A stretch of 64,000 bases of DNA from Rhodobacteraceae bacterium HLUCCA08 (GTDB taxonomy: Bacteria > Pseudomonadota > Alphaproteobacteria > Rhodobacterales > Rhodobacteraceae), in the NCBI GenBank assembly GCA_001314655.1, contig LJSF01000044.1, forward strand, positions 124,001 through 188,000. Direction: 5' to 3'. Below are positions 16,689 to 27,044 of the stretch, piece after piece. Made by a program: the position numbers and the translations under genes. A model generated the notes under the pieces. The model saw only the letters and a program-made list of their open reading frames with translations. It was not told the DNA's origin and ran no database searches. The stretch's first letter is position 1, and every line of letters begins with the position of its first letter.

Positions 16689-17281
16689 GCCAGCAGCGCC
16701 AGCAGGCCCGGATCCCGGCGCAGACGCCCCGGGCTGTGCCCGAACCAGCGGGTGACATCGCGGGTCATGTGGGCCTGGTCGGCATAGCCGCCATCGGCGG
16801 CGATTTCGGCCAGCGGGGCCTGTCCGGCCAGGGCCGGCGCGATCGCCCGGGCCCGCCCCAGGCCGCGCCAGAATTCCGGCACCGGCTGGCCCAGAGCCCG
16901 GAACCGCCGTTGCAGGCTGCGCACCGACACCCCGGCCCGACGCGCGACCTGCGCGACAGTGGCGCCCGGGCAGGCCAGCGCGTCGATGACCGCGCACAGC
17001 TCGGCATCTAGTTCGATCAGGTCGTCGATCGGTGTGGCGACCGGATCGGCCTGCCGCAACCGTTCGACCGGCAGCCAGGCCCCGGGCCGCATCCGGTAGC
17101 CCGTCATCCGGACACCCGCGGCCAGCTGCACCCGCCGCGCCCGGTGGTCGAGGTCGGTCAGAACCAGCCGAGCCGGCCGGTCCGGCGCGTCCTGCACCAC
17201 GATCACGTCGCGGCAGCCGTCCGGCAGGACGATCGCCGATCCGGGACCGGCGGCCTCGTGAACCCAGGCGTGGAGCATCAT
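16640..17281 (-). CDS. AraC-family transcriptional regulator
   Basis: A 213-residue regulator. The N-terminal half contains LPDGCRDVIVVQDAP, the pattern of the cupin-like sensor domain found in a subgroup of AraC proteins. The C-terminal half is the AraC DNA-binding domain with two helix-turn-helices: VAQVARRAGVSVRSLQRRFR and LAEIAADGGYADQAHMTRDV followed by FGHSPGRLRR. The ATG pair at 17281/17278 has only a weak ribosome site. It is convergent with, and overlaps, the VOC gene; control of that gene is possible but not shown. Confidence 0.88.
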   Translation of the reverse strand: MMLHAWVHEAAGPGSAIVLPDGCRDVIVVQDAPDRPARLVLTDLDHRARRVQLAAGVRMTGYRMRPGAWLPVERLRQADPVATPIDDLIELDAELCAVIDALACPGATVAQVARRAGVSVRSLQRRFRALGQPVPEFWRGLGRARAIAPALAGQAPLAEIAADGGYADQAHMTRDVTRWFGHSPGRLRRDPGLLALLAQPGLGGWTGEQISIR

Positions 17282-17365
17282 CCGCCCGGTATCGCGCGCA
17301 GCCCGGCCCCGGTCAATTGCCCCGACGCGATGCCGACCTTGGCGAACCCTTGGGGGCGCAGCGGC

Positions 17366-18892
17366 TCAGACCGGTTCCCCCGCGTCCAGCCTGTCCAGGA
17401 AATCCTCCGCCTCCGCCAGGATCGTGCGGCGTTTTCCGCCATCCATCCGGTCCCAGGTCCGGTAGATGTTCGCCATCCTCGGATTGCCCTCGAACCGCGC
17501 CCGGTGCCGGTCCAGGAAATGCCAGTAGAGCAGGTTGAACGGGCAGGCGCCGGCACCCAGTTTCGTGGTTACCGAATAGCTGCAGGACCTGCAGTAATCG
17601 GACATCTTGTTGATGTAGTTTCCGCTGGAAACATAAGGCTTGGAGCCGACCACGCCGCCATCGGCGAACTGGCTCATCCCGATCGTGTTCGGCGCCTCGA
17701 CCCATTCATAGGCATCGGCATAAACGGCCAGATACCATTCATGGACCGCGGCCGGATCGACCCCGGCCAGCAGGGCGAAATTGCCGGTCACCATCAGCCG
17801 CTGGATGTGATGCGCATAGGCCTCGTCCCGGGTTTGGCCCACCGCTTCAGCCATGCAACGCATGCCGGTTTCGGCACCCCAATAGACCGGCGGCAATTTT
17901 CGTTTGTGTTTCAGGCTGTTCTGCGCCGTGTAGCCGGGCCCTTCCAGGAAATAGACCCCGCGCACGAATTCCCGCCAGCCGATGATCTGGCGAATGAACC
18001 CCTCGGCGGCATTGATCGGCACATCACCGTTTTTCCACGCCGCTTCAACGGCTTGGCAAATCTCCAAAGGCGCCAGCAACCCGGCATTCAGATAGGCCGA
18101 CAGCACCGCGTGCCACAGGAATGGCGCGCCGCGCAGCATCGCATCCTGGTAATCGCCGAATTTCGGCAGCCCGCCCGTGATCCAATGGGCCAGAGCCTGC
18201 CGCGCCTGGCCCCGGTCGGTGGCGAACCAGAAGGGTCGCAACTCTCCGAAATTGCGGGTGAATTTCCGATCCACCAGATCCAGAACATCGTCCACCACCG
18301 GATCCGGCGTGAACCGCATCGGCCCGGAAAAATCCACCCCGCCCGGCGCCGGCTTGCGATTGTCATGGTCGAAATTCCACTGCCCGCCGGCCGGTTGGTC
18401 CTCCTCCATCAACAGCCCGGTCTTTCGGCGCATCTCGCGATAGAAATACTCCATCCGCAACGTCTTGCGACCCTCGGCCCAGCGCTCGAACTCGGCATGC
18501 GAACACAGGAACCGGTCGTCCTCGAGCATCCGCAGCTTGACCGGACAGGCCCGCAACGCCTCGATCAGCCGCCATTCACCGGGCTCGGTGACCAGCACTT
18601 CGTCGGCGCCAACCTCCCCTGCCCGGCGCATCAACTCGGCGCAGATGCTTTTGCCGGTCTCGTCGTCATCGAGCCGCGAATACCGCACCTCCCAGCCGTC
18701 GTCGCGCAGCTGTCGCGCGAATTTGCGCATCGCGGCGAACAGGAAGGCGATCTTCTTGGGGTGGTGCGGCACATAGCCCGCCTCGTCCGCCACCTCGGCC
18801 ATGACCACCACGTCGCGGGCCTTGTCGGCGGCGCGCAGGGCCGCGCTATCGGGTGTCAGCTGGTCGCCCAGCACCAGCACCAGACGCGTCAC
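17366..18892 (-). CDS. Iron-sulfur bacterial cryptochrome/photolyase (FeS-BCP, PhrB/CryB type)
   Basis: A 508-residue flavoprotein of the prokaryotic (6-4) photolyase/CryPro group, which repairs UV photoproducts or senses light. It has the N-terminal Rossmann domain starting MTRLVLVLGDQL and a helical FAD domain. Four cysteines, C346, C434, C437 (YCRSCSYS) and C450 (GAGACPFN), match the 4Fe-4S ligands of Agrobacterium PhrB with a constant offset of about four. The start is GTG at 18892, overlapping the stop of the upstream SDR gene (GTGA), so the two are translated together. FAD, a lumazine chromophore and the cluster are expected from the family, not proven here. Confidence 0.94.
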   Translation of the reverse strand: MTRLVLVLGDQLTPDSAALRAADKARDVVVMAEVADEAGYVPHHPKKIAFLFAAMRKFARQLRDDGWEVRYSRLDDDETGKSICAELMRRAGEVGADEVLVTEPGEWRLIEALRACPVKLRMLEDDRFLCSHAEFERWAEGRKTLRMEYFYREMRRKTGLLMEEDQPAGGQWNFDHDNRKPAPGGVDFSGPMRFTPDPVVDDVLDLVDRKFTRNFGELRPFWFATDRGQARQALAHWITGGLPKFGDYQDAMLRGAPFLWHAVLSAYLNAGLLAPLEICQAVEAAWKNGDVPINAAEGFIRQIIGWREFVRGVYFLEGPGYTAQNSLKHKRKLPPVYWGAETGMRCMAEAVGQTRDEAYAHHIQRLMVTGNFALLAGVDPAAVHEWYLAVYADAYEWVEAPNTIGMSQFADGGVVGSKPYVSSGNYINKMSDYCRSCSYSVTTKLGAGACPFNLLYWHFLDRHRARFEGNPRMANIYRTWDRMDGGKRRTILAEAEDFLDRLDAGEPV

Positions 18893-19548
18893 CAGGGGAT
18901 CTCCCGCCCTGCATAATCGAAGAATCCGCCGGATTGATCCGGCCCCAACCCCTCAAGAACAGTGCACAAGTTCGCCGCGGCCTGGTCCGGCGTCACCTTG
19001 TCATGCCCGGGGTATCCGGCGGTGAATTCCGTCGCCACGGTCCCCGGATGCAGCGCCGCGATCACCGCCTGCTTGCGCTTGCGGCCGATCTCGATCGCCG
19101 CGCCGCGCACCACCTGGTTCACCGCCGCCTTGGAGGCGCGATAGGCATACCAGCCGCCCAGCCGGTTGTCGCCGATCGAGCCGACCCGCGCCGACAGCAC
19201 GCCCACCGCCGAACGCCCGTCGCGCGGCAGCAGGCGCGGCAGCTGCGCCAGGACCAGCGCCGGGCCGATCGCGTTGATCGCCATGACCTGTGCCATCCGC
19301 CCGGCCTCCAGCTGGTCCAGCGCCTTTTCCGGCGCCCCGCCCGCGGCCAGGGTCCCGATGGCGCAGAACACGGTGTCGAACGGCCCCTCCAGCGCCGCCA
19401 TGACCCGCGCCACCGCGCCGGGGTCGGTCACGTCCAGCCCGTCGCGCGACCGCGACAGGCCACTCACCTCATGGCCCCGCGACGTCAGTTCGGCCACCAG
19501 GGCCGCTCCGATCCCGCCCGAAGCGCCGATCACCAATGCGCGTTTCAT
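18889..19548 (-). CDS. Short-chain dehydrogenase/reductase (CsgA-like)
   Basis: A 219-residue NAD(P)-dependent SDR with a classical cofactor loop GASGGIGAAL near the N-terminus and catalytic YxxxK in WYAYRASKAAVNQ; Ser of the triad lies in GVLSARVGSI. The start at 19548 (MKRALVIGASGG) has no Shine-Dalgarno sequence; a -35/-10 pair ends 7 nt before it, so the message may be leaderless. Its stop overlaps the GTG of the photolyase gene, making a two-gene operon. SDR genes of this kind often adjoin photolyases in Proteobacteria (recalled, not checked). Substrate unknown. Confidence 0.9.
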   Translation of the reverse strand: MKRALVIGASGGIGAALVAELTSRGHEVSGLSRSRDGLDVTDPGAVARVMAALEGPFDTVFCAIGTLAAGGAPEKALDQLEAGRMAQVMAINAIGPALVLAQLPRLLPRDGRSAVGVLSARVGSIGDNRLGGWYAYRASKAAVNQVVRGAAIEIGRKRKQAVIAALHPGTVATEFTAGYPGHDKVTPDQAAANLCTVLEGLGPDQSGGFFDYAGREIPW

Positions 19549-19555
19549 GTCGGCC

Positions 19556-19583
19556 CATCTAGCACGCCCGGCCGGGCCGGCAA
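19556..19583 (-). promoter_or_regulatory. Candidate promoter of the SDR-photolyase operon (leaderless)
   Basis: Minus strand TTGCCG (19583-19578), 16-nt spacer, TAGATG (19561-19556), 7 nt before the start codon at 19548. Confidence 0.4.
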
Positions 19584-19640
19584 CGCGTTGCACCGGGCTG
19601 CGGCCTGTGCCAATCGGTCCCGGCAACAGGAGGATTCCCG

Positions 19641-20288
19641 ATGGGCGAAATCGTCATGGTCCGCCACGGCCAGGCCAATACCGGCGCGCAAAGCGAAACG
19701 GACTACGACCGCCTGTCGCCGCTGGGCCATGTCCAGGCCGGCTGGCTGGGCGATTGGCTCGATGCCCATGACCCGGGCTTCGACCTGGTCCTGTCGGGCA
19801 CCATGCGCCGCCACCGCGAAACCGCCGCCGGGATGCGCCGGACGCCGCACGACGAGGATACCCGCCTCAACGAGATCGACTATTTCGCCCTGGCCCGGGA
19901 TATCGAGATCACCCACGGCCTGCCCCGGCCGGCCTGCGAACAGGATTTCGCCAGCCATGTGCCGCAGACCTTCGCCGCCTGGCACGCGGCCGATATCGCC
20001 GGCGCCGAACCCTTTGCCCGGTTCGAGGACCGGGTCCGCGACGTGTTGCAGGAGGCCGCCGAACCGGGCCGCCGGGTGCTGTGCGTGACCTCGGGCGGGA
20101 TCATCGCCATGGCGCTGCGCATCGCGCTGGGTCTGGATACCGAGCGGCTGGCCCAGGTGCTGCTGCCGATCTACAATTCGTCGCTGCACCGGTTCCGGGT
20201 CCTCGACAGCGGCATTTTCCTGAGCGCCTTCAACGCCATCCCCCATCTCGACCCGCCCGATCGCGCCGACAGCCGCAGCTGGATCTGA
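19641..20288 (+). CDS. Histidine phosphatase superfamily protein
   Basis: A 215-residue branch-1 histidine phosphatase (phosphoglycerate-mutase-like). The catalytic RHG motif is RHGQANT near residue 8, a second Arg lies in LSGTMRRHRETA, and the second His position is replaced in the C-terminal block LCVTSGGIIAMAL, where the usual H of the VxHGG motif reads T-S-G-G. The missing His may lower or change activity. The ATG at 19641 follows ACAGGAGG. Substrate unknown. A long GC hairpin at 20338-20372 probably ends the transcript. Confidence 0.88.
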   Translation: MGEIVMVRHGQANTGAQSETDYDRLSPLGHVQAGWLGDWLDAHDPGFDLVLSGTMRRHRETAAGMRRTPHDEDTRLNEIDYFALARDIEITHGLPRPACEQDFASHVPQTFAAWHAADIAGAEPFARFEDRVRDVLQEAAEPGRRVLCVTSGGIIAMALRIALGLDTERLAQVLLPIYNSSLHRFRVLDSGIFLSAFNAIPHLDPPDRADSRSWI

Positions 20289-20337
20289 CGCCCGCCGCTT
20301 CTTTGGGTCCCGAATATCCCCGCCAAAGGCCCCGGCC

Positions 20338-20372
20338 GGCGACAGGCCCCGACCCCGGGTCGGGGCGTCGCC
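20338..20372 (+). terminator. Long GC-rich hairpin, probable terminator of the histidine phosphatase gene
   Basis: Stem GGCGAC / GTCGCC continuing after a 2-nt bulge into GCCCCGACC / GGTCGGGGC around a 3-nt loop, 15 bp in total. Only a TTG follows, so it lacks a real T-tract. It separates the phosphatase gene from the leu promoter. Confidence 0.45.
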
Positions 20373-20426
20373 TTGCCACTGGCGGAATGAAAGCGCGCGG
20401 AAGCGCACAATTTGGCCGCCCGCCCC

Positions 20427-20454
20427 TTTCCAATCGCGCGCCAGGGCGTATAGT
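20427..20454 (+). promoter_or_regulatory. Candidate promoter of the leu leader and leuA
   Basis: TTTCCA at 20427-20432, 16-nt spacer, TATAGT at 20449-20454. The leader ATG is at 20463, 8 nt after the -10 element, placing the transcription start at or within a base or two of that ATG. Confidence 0.5.
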
Positions 20455-20462
20455 GCCGCCCC

Positions 20463-20519
20463 ATGACGCAGCGTGCGCATATCCAGGCCCTTGGCCTGCT
20501 GCTCCTTAGCCGCCTCTGA
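20463..20519 (+). CDS. leuL: leuA leader peptide, 18 residues, leucine-rich
   Basis: An 18-codon ORF encoding MTQRAHIQALGLLLLSRL, with six Leu codons, five of them within six codons near the end of the ORF. It lies upstream of leuA, the first committed enzyme of leucine synthesis, which fits a classical attenuation peptide: ribosomes slow at Leu codons when charged tRNA-Leu is scarce. No Shine-Dalgarno sequence precedes it and the promoter abuts its ATG, so it would be translated from a leaderless message. The Leu run overlaps one arm of the RNA structure described next. Confidence 0.75.
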   Translation: MTQRAHIQALGLLLLSRL

Positions 20520-20575
20520 GCGTGCCTTTTGGCGCGACCGCTCAGGGGTGACCACCGCGCCGAAGACCGCTAAGG
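20504..20575 (+). promoter_or_regulatory. leuA leader RNA structure (attenuator candidate)
   Basis: Inner hairpin: CCTCTGAGCG (20513-20522) with CGCTCAGGGG (20539-20548), 10 pairs including one G-U. Outer stem: CCTTAGC (20504-20510) with GCTAAGG (20569-20575). A third pairing, GGCGCG (20531-20536) with CGCGCC (20556-20561), competes with the inner loop. The 5' arm of the outer stem is inside the Leu codons, so a stalled ribosome would open it. The 3' arm is next to the leuA ribosome site (AAGGA). No T-tract is present, so control may act on translation rather than by intrinsic termination. Confidence 0.5.
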
Positions 20576-20594
20576 AAATCAAGGAAATACGAAC

Positions 20595-23408
<2,814 letters not shown>

Positions 23409-23603
23409 GAAAGCCCCCAAGAACATCTTTTTTCAACTCCATATCAAACGCTTGCCGGAAACTCTTCATCTTCGCCCAATGGCCCGGCATCGCCGCATGT
23501 GGCGCCGGGGGCCCGATACCCGACCAGGTTTCGGGGGCGGCGGTGCAACATGCTGACCGATTTGTCACTCAACCCCTGTCCGGCGGCGTGATATAGCCCG
23601 CCC

Positions 23604-24551
23604 ATGGCCCGTGACCGCAACGCCCAGGATGACTTCATCTCGCCGGTGCGCCGATTGCTGATCGGGCTGCTGGTGCTGTGCATGTTCGGCCTGTTCGTGG
23701 TCTGGCGGATCGACAGCCCGCGGGTCGAACGCATCCGCGCCGCGATCATCGACGCGGTGGTGCCGAATTTCGACTGGGCGATGGCGCCGGTCACCGGGGT
23801 GGTCAACCTGGTCTCGGATTTCCGCTCCTACCAGCGGATCTATGAACAGAACCTGGAATTGCGCCGCGAATTGCAGATCATGAAGGCCTGGCGCGAGGCG
23901 GCGATGCGGCTGGACCAGGAAAACGCCAAGCTGCGCGATCTGAACAACCTGGCGCTCGATCCCCAACTGACCTACGTGACCGGGGTGGTGCTGGCCGATA
24001 GCGGCTCTCCGTTCCGGCAATCGGTGCTGCTGAACGTGGGGGCCCGCGACGGGGTGCTGGACGGCTGGCCGACGATGGACGGGATGGGCCTGGTCGGCCG
24101 GATCGCCGGGGTCGGCGGCGATACCAGCCGGGTGATGCTGGTGACCGATACCTCCAGCCGGATCCCGGTGATCCTCGAAGGTTCGGGGCAGCGGGCGATC
24201 CTGGCCGGCGACAACACGATCAACCCGCCGCTCGATTTCATCGAGGTGCCGGACCGGGTCAAGCTGGCGGACCGGATCGTGACCTCGGGCGATGGCGGGG
24301 TGTTTCCCGGCGGGCTGCTGGTCGGCCATGTGGTCGAGGATTCGAACGGAAGACTGCGCGCCCGGCTGGCCGCCGATCTGGGGCGGCTCGAATTCCTGCG
24401 CGTCCTGCGCAGCCAGGCGATCGAGCGGATCAGCGATCCGGGCACCCTGCTGGCGCCGCTGCAGATGCCGGATTTCGCAGCCCCCCCGGACGACGAGACC
24501 GCGGCCGGAGAGGACCCGGCCGACGCCACCGCCGGGGCGACCGATGGCTGA
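23604..24551 (+). CDS. mreC: Rod-shape-determining protein MreC
   Basis: A 315-residue bitopic protein of the elongasome: cytoplasmic N-terminus, one membrane helix (about residues 17-37), a coiled-coil dimerisation segment (about 75-115) and two periplasmic beta-barrel domains (about 120-280) that bind PBP2. The acidic Pro/Ala/Asp-rich tail is less conserved. The ATG has no Shine-Dalgarno sequence but follows TATAGC (23592-23597) by 6 nt; a convincing -35 is missing. It overlaps mreD by 8 nt. The spacer 23409-23603 contains an AT-richer stretch with T6 but no gene. Confidence 0.95.
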   Translation: MARDRNAQDDFISPVRRLLIGLLVLCMFGLFVVWRIDSPRVERIRAAIIDAVVPNFDWAMAPVTGVVNLVSDFRSYQRIYEQNLELRRELQIMKAWREAAMRLDQENAKLRDLNNLALDPQLTYVTGVVLADSGSPFRQSVLLNVGARDGVLDGWPTMDGMGLVGRIAGVGGDTSRVMLVTDTSSRIPVILEGSGQRAILAGDNTINPPLDFIEVPDRVKLADRIVTSGDGGVFPGGLLVGHVVEDSNGRLRARLAADLGRLEFLRVLRSQAIERISDPGTLLAPLQMPDFAAPPDDETAAGEDPADATAGATDG

Positions 24552-25083
24552 GGTCACCGCCCGCCGGGTCTGGACCGGGCGGCTGCGCTACGCGGTGATC
24601 GCCCTGGCCATCCTGTTCTTCCAGCTTCTGCCGCTGCAGACCTTGCCGCGCAACTGGGGCGCTCCGGACATCCTGCTGCTGGTGACGCTGGCCTTCGCCG
24701 CGCGTCGTCCCGATCACGTTCCGGCCCTGCTGGTCGCGGCGGCCATGCTGCTGTCGGACATGCTGCTGCAACGGCCTCCGGGGCTGTGGACCGGGCTGGT
24801 GCTGATCCTGACGGAATTGCTGCGCAGCCGGGCGCGGTCGATGCGGTCGCTGCCGTTTCCGCTGGAATGGGGTTTCGTCGCGATCGGGATCGGCGCGATC
24901 ACGCTGGCCAACCGGGCGATCCTGGCGATCCTGCTGGTGCCGGTCGCTCCGATGGGGCTGACTTTGACACAGTTGGCGATTACCATTGTCGCCTACCCCA
25001 TCGTGGTCGCGCTGGCCCATTTCGCGCTGCGCGTCAACCGGCCGGCCCAGGGGGCCGTCGACGAATTCGGACACAGGCTATGA
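24544..25083 (+). CDS. mreD: Rod-shape-determining protein MreD
   Basis: A 179-residue integral membrane protein with about five helices, partner of MreC in the elongasome. The sequence is hydrophobic throughout with charged loops and the conserved-type segment NWGAPDILLLVTLAFAARRP near residue 40. It starts 8 nt before the mreC stop and ends in an ATGA overlap with the PBP2 gene, so expression is coupled on both sides. Identification rests on both topology and position. Confidence 0.93.
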   Translation: MAEVTARRVWTGRLRYAVIALAILFFQLLPLQTLPRNWGAPDILLLVTLAFAARRPDHVPALLVAAAMLLSDMLLQRPPGLWTGLVLILTELLRSRARSMRSLPFPLEWGFVAIGIGAITLANRAILAILLVPVAPMGLTLTQLAITIVAYPIVVALAHFALRVNRPAQGAVDEFGHRL

Positions 25084-27038
25084 AGCGCGGACCCAAGGAA
25101 ACTGCCGAAAGCGCCCGCCGGATTTCCCGGCGCGCCATGCTGCTGGGCAGTGCCCAGCTGGCCGTCATGGGCACGCTCGCCTGGCGCATGCGCTCGATGC
25201 AGGTCGGCCAGGCCGAGGAATACCGCATGCTGGCCGAGGAAAACCGGATCAAGATCGAACTGATCCCGCCGGCGCGCGGGCTGGTCTTCGACGTCAACGG
25301 TGTCGTGCTGGCCGATAACGAACAATTCTACAACATCGTCATGACCCGCGAGGATGCGGGCGATGTCGATACGGTCCTGGCCCGCCTGGCCCGCCTGGTC
25401 GCGCTGGATCCCGAACGGGTCGAAGAGGCCCGCGCGGAATTGCTGACCCGGGATCCCTTCATCCCGGTCACCCTGGCCGAACGGGTCCCGTGGGAAGATG
25501 TCTCGCGCGTGACGGTCAATGCCCCGGCCCTGCCCGGGGTGCGCGCCAAGCAGGGGCTCAGCCGGACCTATCCGCAGGGCGCGGACATGGCGCATGTGGT
25601 CGGCTATGTCGGTCCGGTCAGCGATTACGACCTGAGCCGCATCGACGATCGCGACCCGCTGCTGCGCATCCCCCGATTCCAGATCGGCAAATACATGGTC
25701 GAGAACAAGCTGGAGCGCAGCCTGCGCGGCGGTGCCGGCACCCTGGAGGTCGAGGTCAACAATGCCGGCCGGGTGATGCGCGAACTGGAGCGCCAGGAGG
25801 GCGTGCCCGGCGCCGACCTGCAACTGACCGTCGATGCCCGGCTGCAGAACTACGTCCAGGCCCGGCTGGGCGAGGAAAGCGCCGCGGCGATCGTGATCGA
25901 CCTGGAGGATGGCGACCTGCGCGCCATCGGATCGGCCCCCAGTTTCGACCCGAACCTGTTCGTGCGCGGCATTTCGGTCAGCGATTGGGATTTCCTCAAC
26001 GAACGCCACAAGCCGGCCAATGAACACCATCGCCCGCTGGCCGCGAAGACCGTGCAGGGCGCCTATCCGCCGGGATCGACCTTCAAGATGATCACCGCGC
26101 TGGCCGCCCTGGCCGACGGCGTGATCGGACCCGAGGAAACCGTGCGCTGCATCGGTCACCTGGACGTGTCCGACGTGCGGTTCCATTGCTGGAAACGCGC
26201 CGGGCACGGCAACATGAACGTCCACGAGGCGCTCAAGCAAAGCTGCGACGTCTATTTCTACGACATCGCCCAGCGCGTCGGCATCGACAAGATCGCGGAA
26301 ATGGCGCGCAAGTTCGGGCTGGGGGTCCGTCATGACGTGCCGATGTCAGCGGTTCATCGCGGGATCATGCCCGACCACGCCTGGGCGCGCGAAGAACGCG
26401 GCCGCGAATGGCGGATCGGCGACACGGTCAATGCCTCGATCGGCCAGGGCGACGTTCTGGCCAGCCCGCTGCAACTGGCGGTGATGACCGCGCGGCTGGC
26501 GACCGGCCGGGCCATCGTGCCGCGCCTGGTGCGATCGATCGACGGGGTCGGGGAACCGTCCGGGCGCGGCGCCGAGATCGATGTGAACCCCAATCACCTG
26601 ATCCGCATCCGGCAGGCGATGCATGCGGTGTCGAATCATTCGCGCGGCACCGCCTATGCCTCGCGCATCGTCGAGGACCGGTTCCGCCTGGCCGGCAAGA
26701 CCGGCACCTCCCAGGTCCGCCGGATCACCGCCGAGGAACGCGCGCGCGGGGTCATCCGCAACGAGGACCTGCCCTGGCACCGGCGCGACCATGCCCTGTT
26801 CGTCGGCTATGCCCCGTTCGACGCGCCGCGCTATGCCGTCGCGGTTGTCGTCGAACATGGCGGCGGCGGCTCGACCGCGGCGGCGCCGATCGCCCGCGAC
26901 ATCCTGCTGCAGGCGCTCTATGACGGCACCCCGCCGCTGGCGGCCTATCCGTCGAACCTGCGCGGCCGGATCGCCGAACAGCAACGCCGGCTGGAGTTGC
27001 GCGACATCCAGCCCGGCCGCACCACGGACAGGGCGTGA
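25080..27038 (+). CDS. mrdA: Penicillin-binding protein 2 (elongation-specific transpeptidase)
   Basis: A class B PBP of 652 residues that cross-links peptidoglycan during side-wall growth together with RodA. After a basic N-terminus there is one membrane anchor (about 20-40), the pedestal domain (about 60-270) with RGLVFDVNGVVLA, and the transpeptidase domain. Active-site motifs: GSTFK with Ser333 and Lys336, SCD for the SxN/D position, and KTGTS with Lys540. ATG 25080 overlaps the mreD stop. RodA follows after 6 nt. Confidence 0.97.
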   Translation: MKRGPKETAESARRISRRAMLLGSAQLAVMGTLAWRMRSMQVGQAEEYRMLAEENRIKIELIPPARGLVFDVNGVVLADNEQFYNIVMTREDAGDVDTVLARLARLVALDPERVEEARAELLTRDPFIPVTLAERVPWEDVSRVTVNAPALPGVRAKQGLSRTYPQGADMAHVVGYVGPVSDYDLSRIDDRDPLLRIPRFQIGKYMVENKLERSLRGGAGTLEVEVNNAGRVMRELERQEGVPGADLQLTVDARLQNYVQARLGEESAAAIVIDLEDGDLRAIGSAPSFDPNLFVRGISVSDWDFLNERHKPANEHHRPLAAKTVQGAYPPGSTFKMITALAALADGVIGPEETVRCIGHLDVSDVRFHCWKRAGHGNMNVHEALKQSCDVYFYDIAQRVGIDKIAEMARKFGLGVRHDVPMSAVHRGIMPDHAWAREERGREWRIGDTVNASIGQGDVLASPLQLAVMTARLATGRAIVPRLVRSIDGVGEPSGRGAEIDVNPNHLIRIRQAMHAVSNHSRGTAYASRIVEDRFRLAGKTGTSQVRRITAEERARGVIRNEDLPWHRRDHALFVGYAPFDAPRYAVAVVVEHGGGGSTAAAPIARDILLQALYDGTPPLAAYPSNLRGRIAEQQRRLELRDIQPGRTTDRA

Positions 27039-27044
27039 CGCGCG

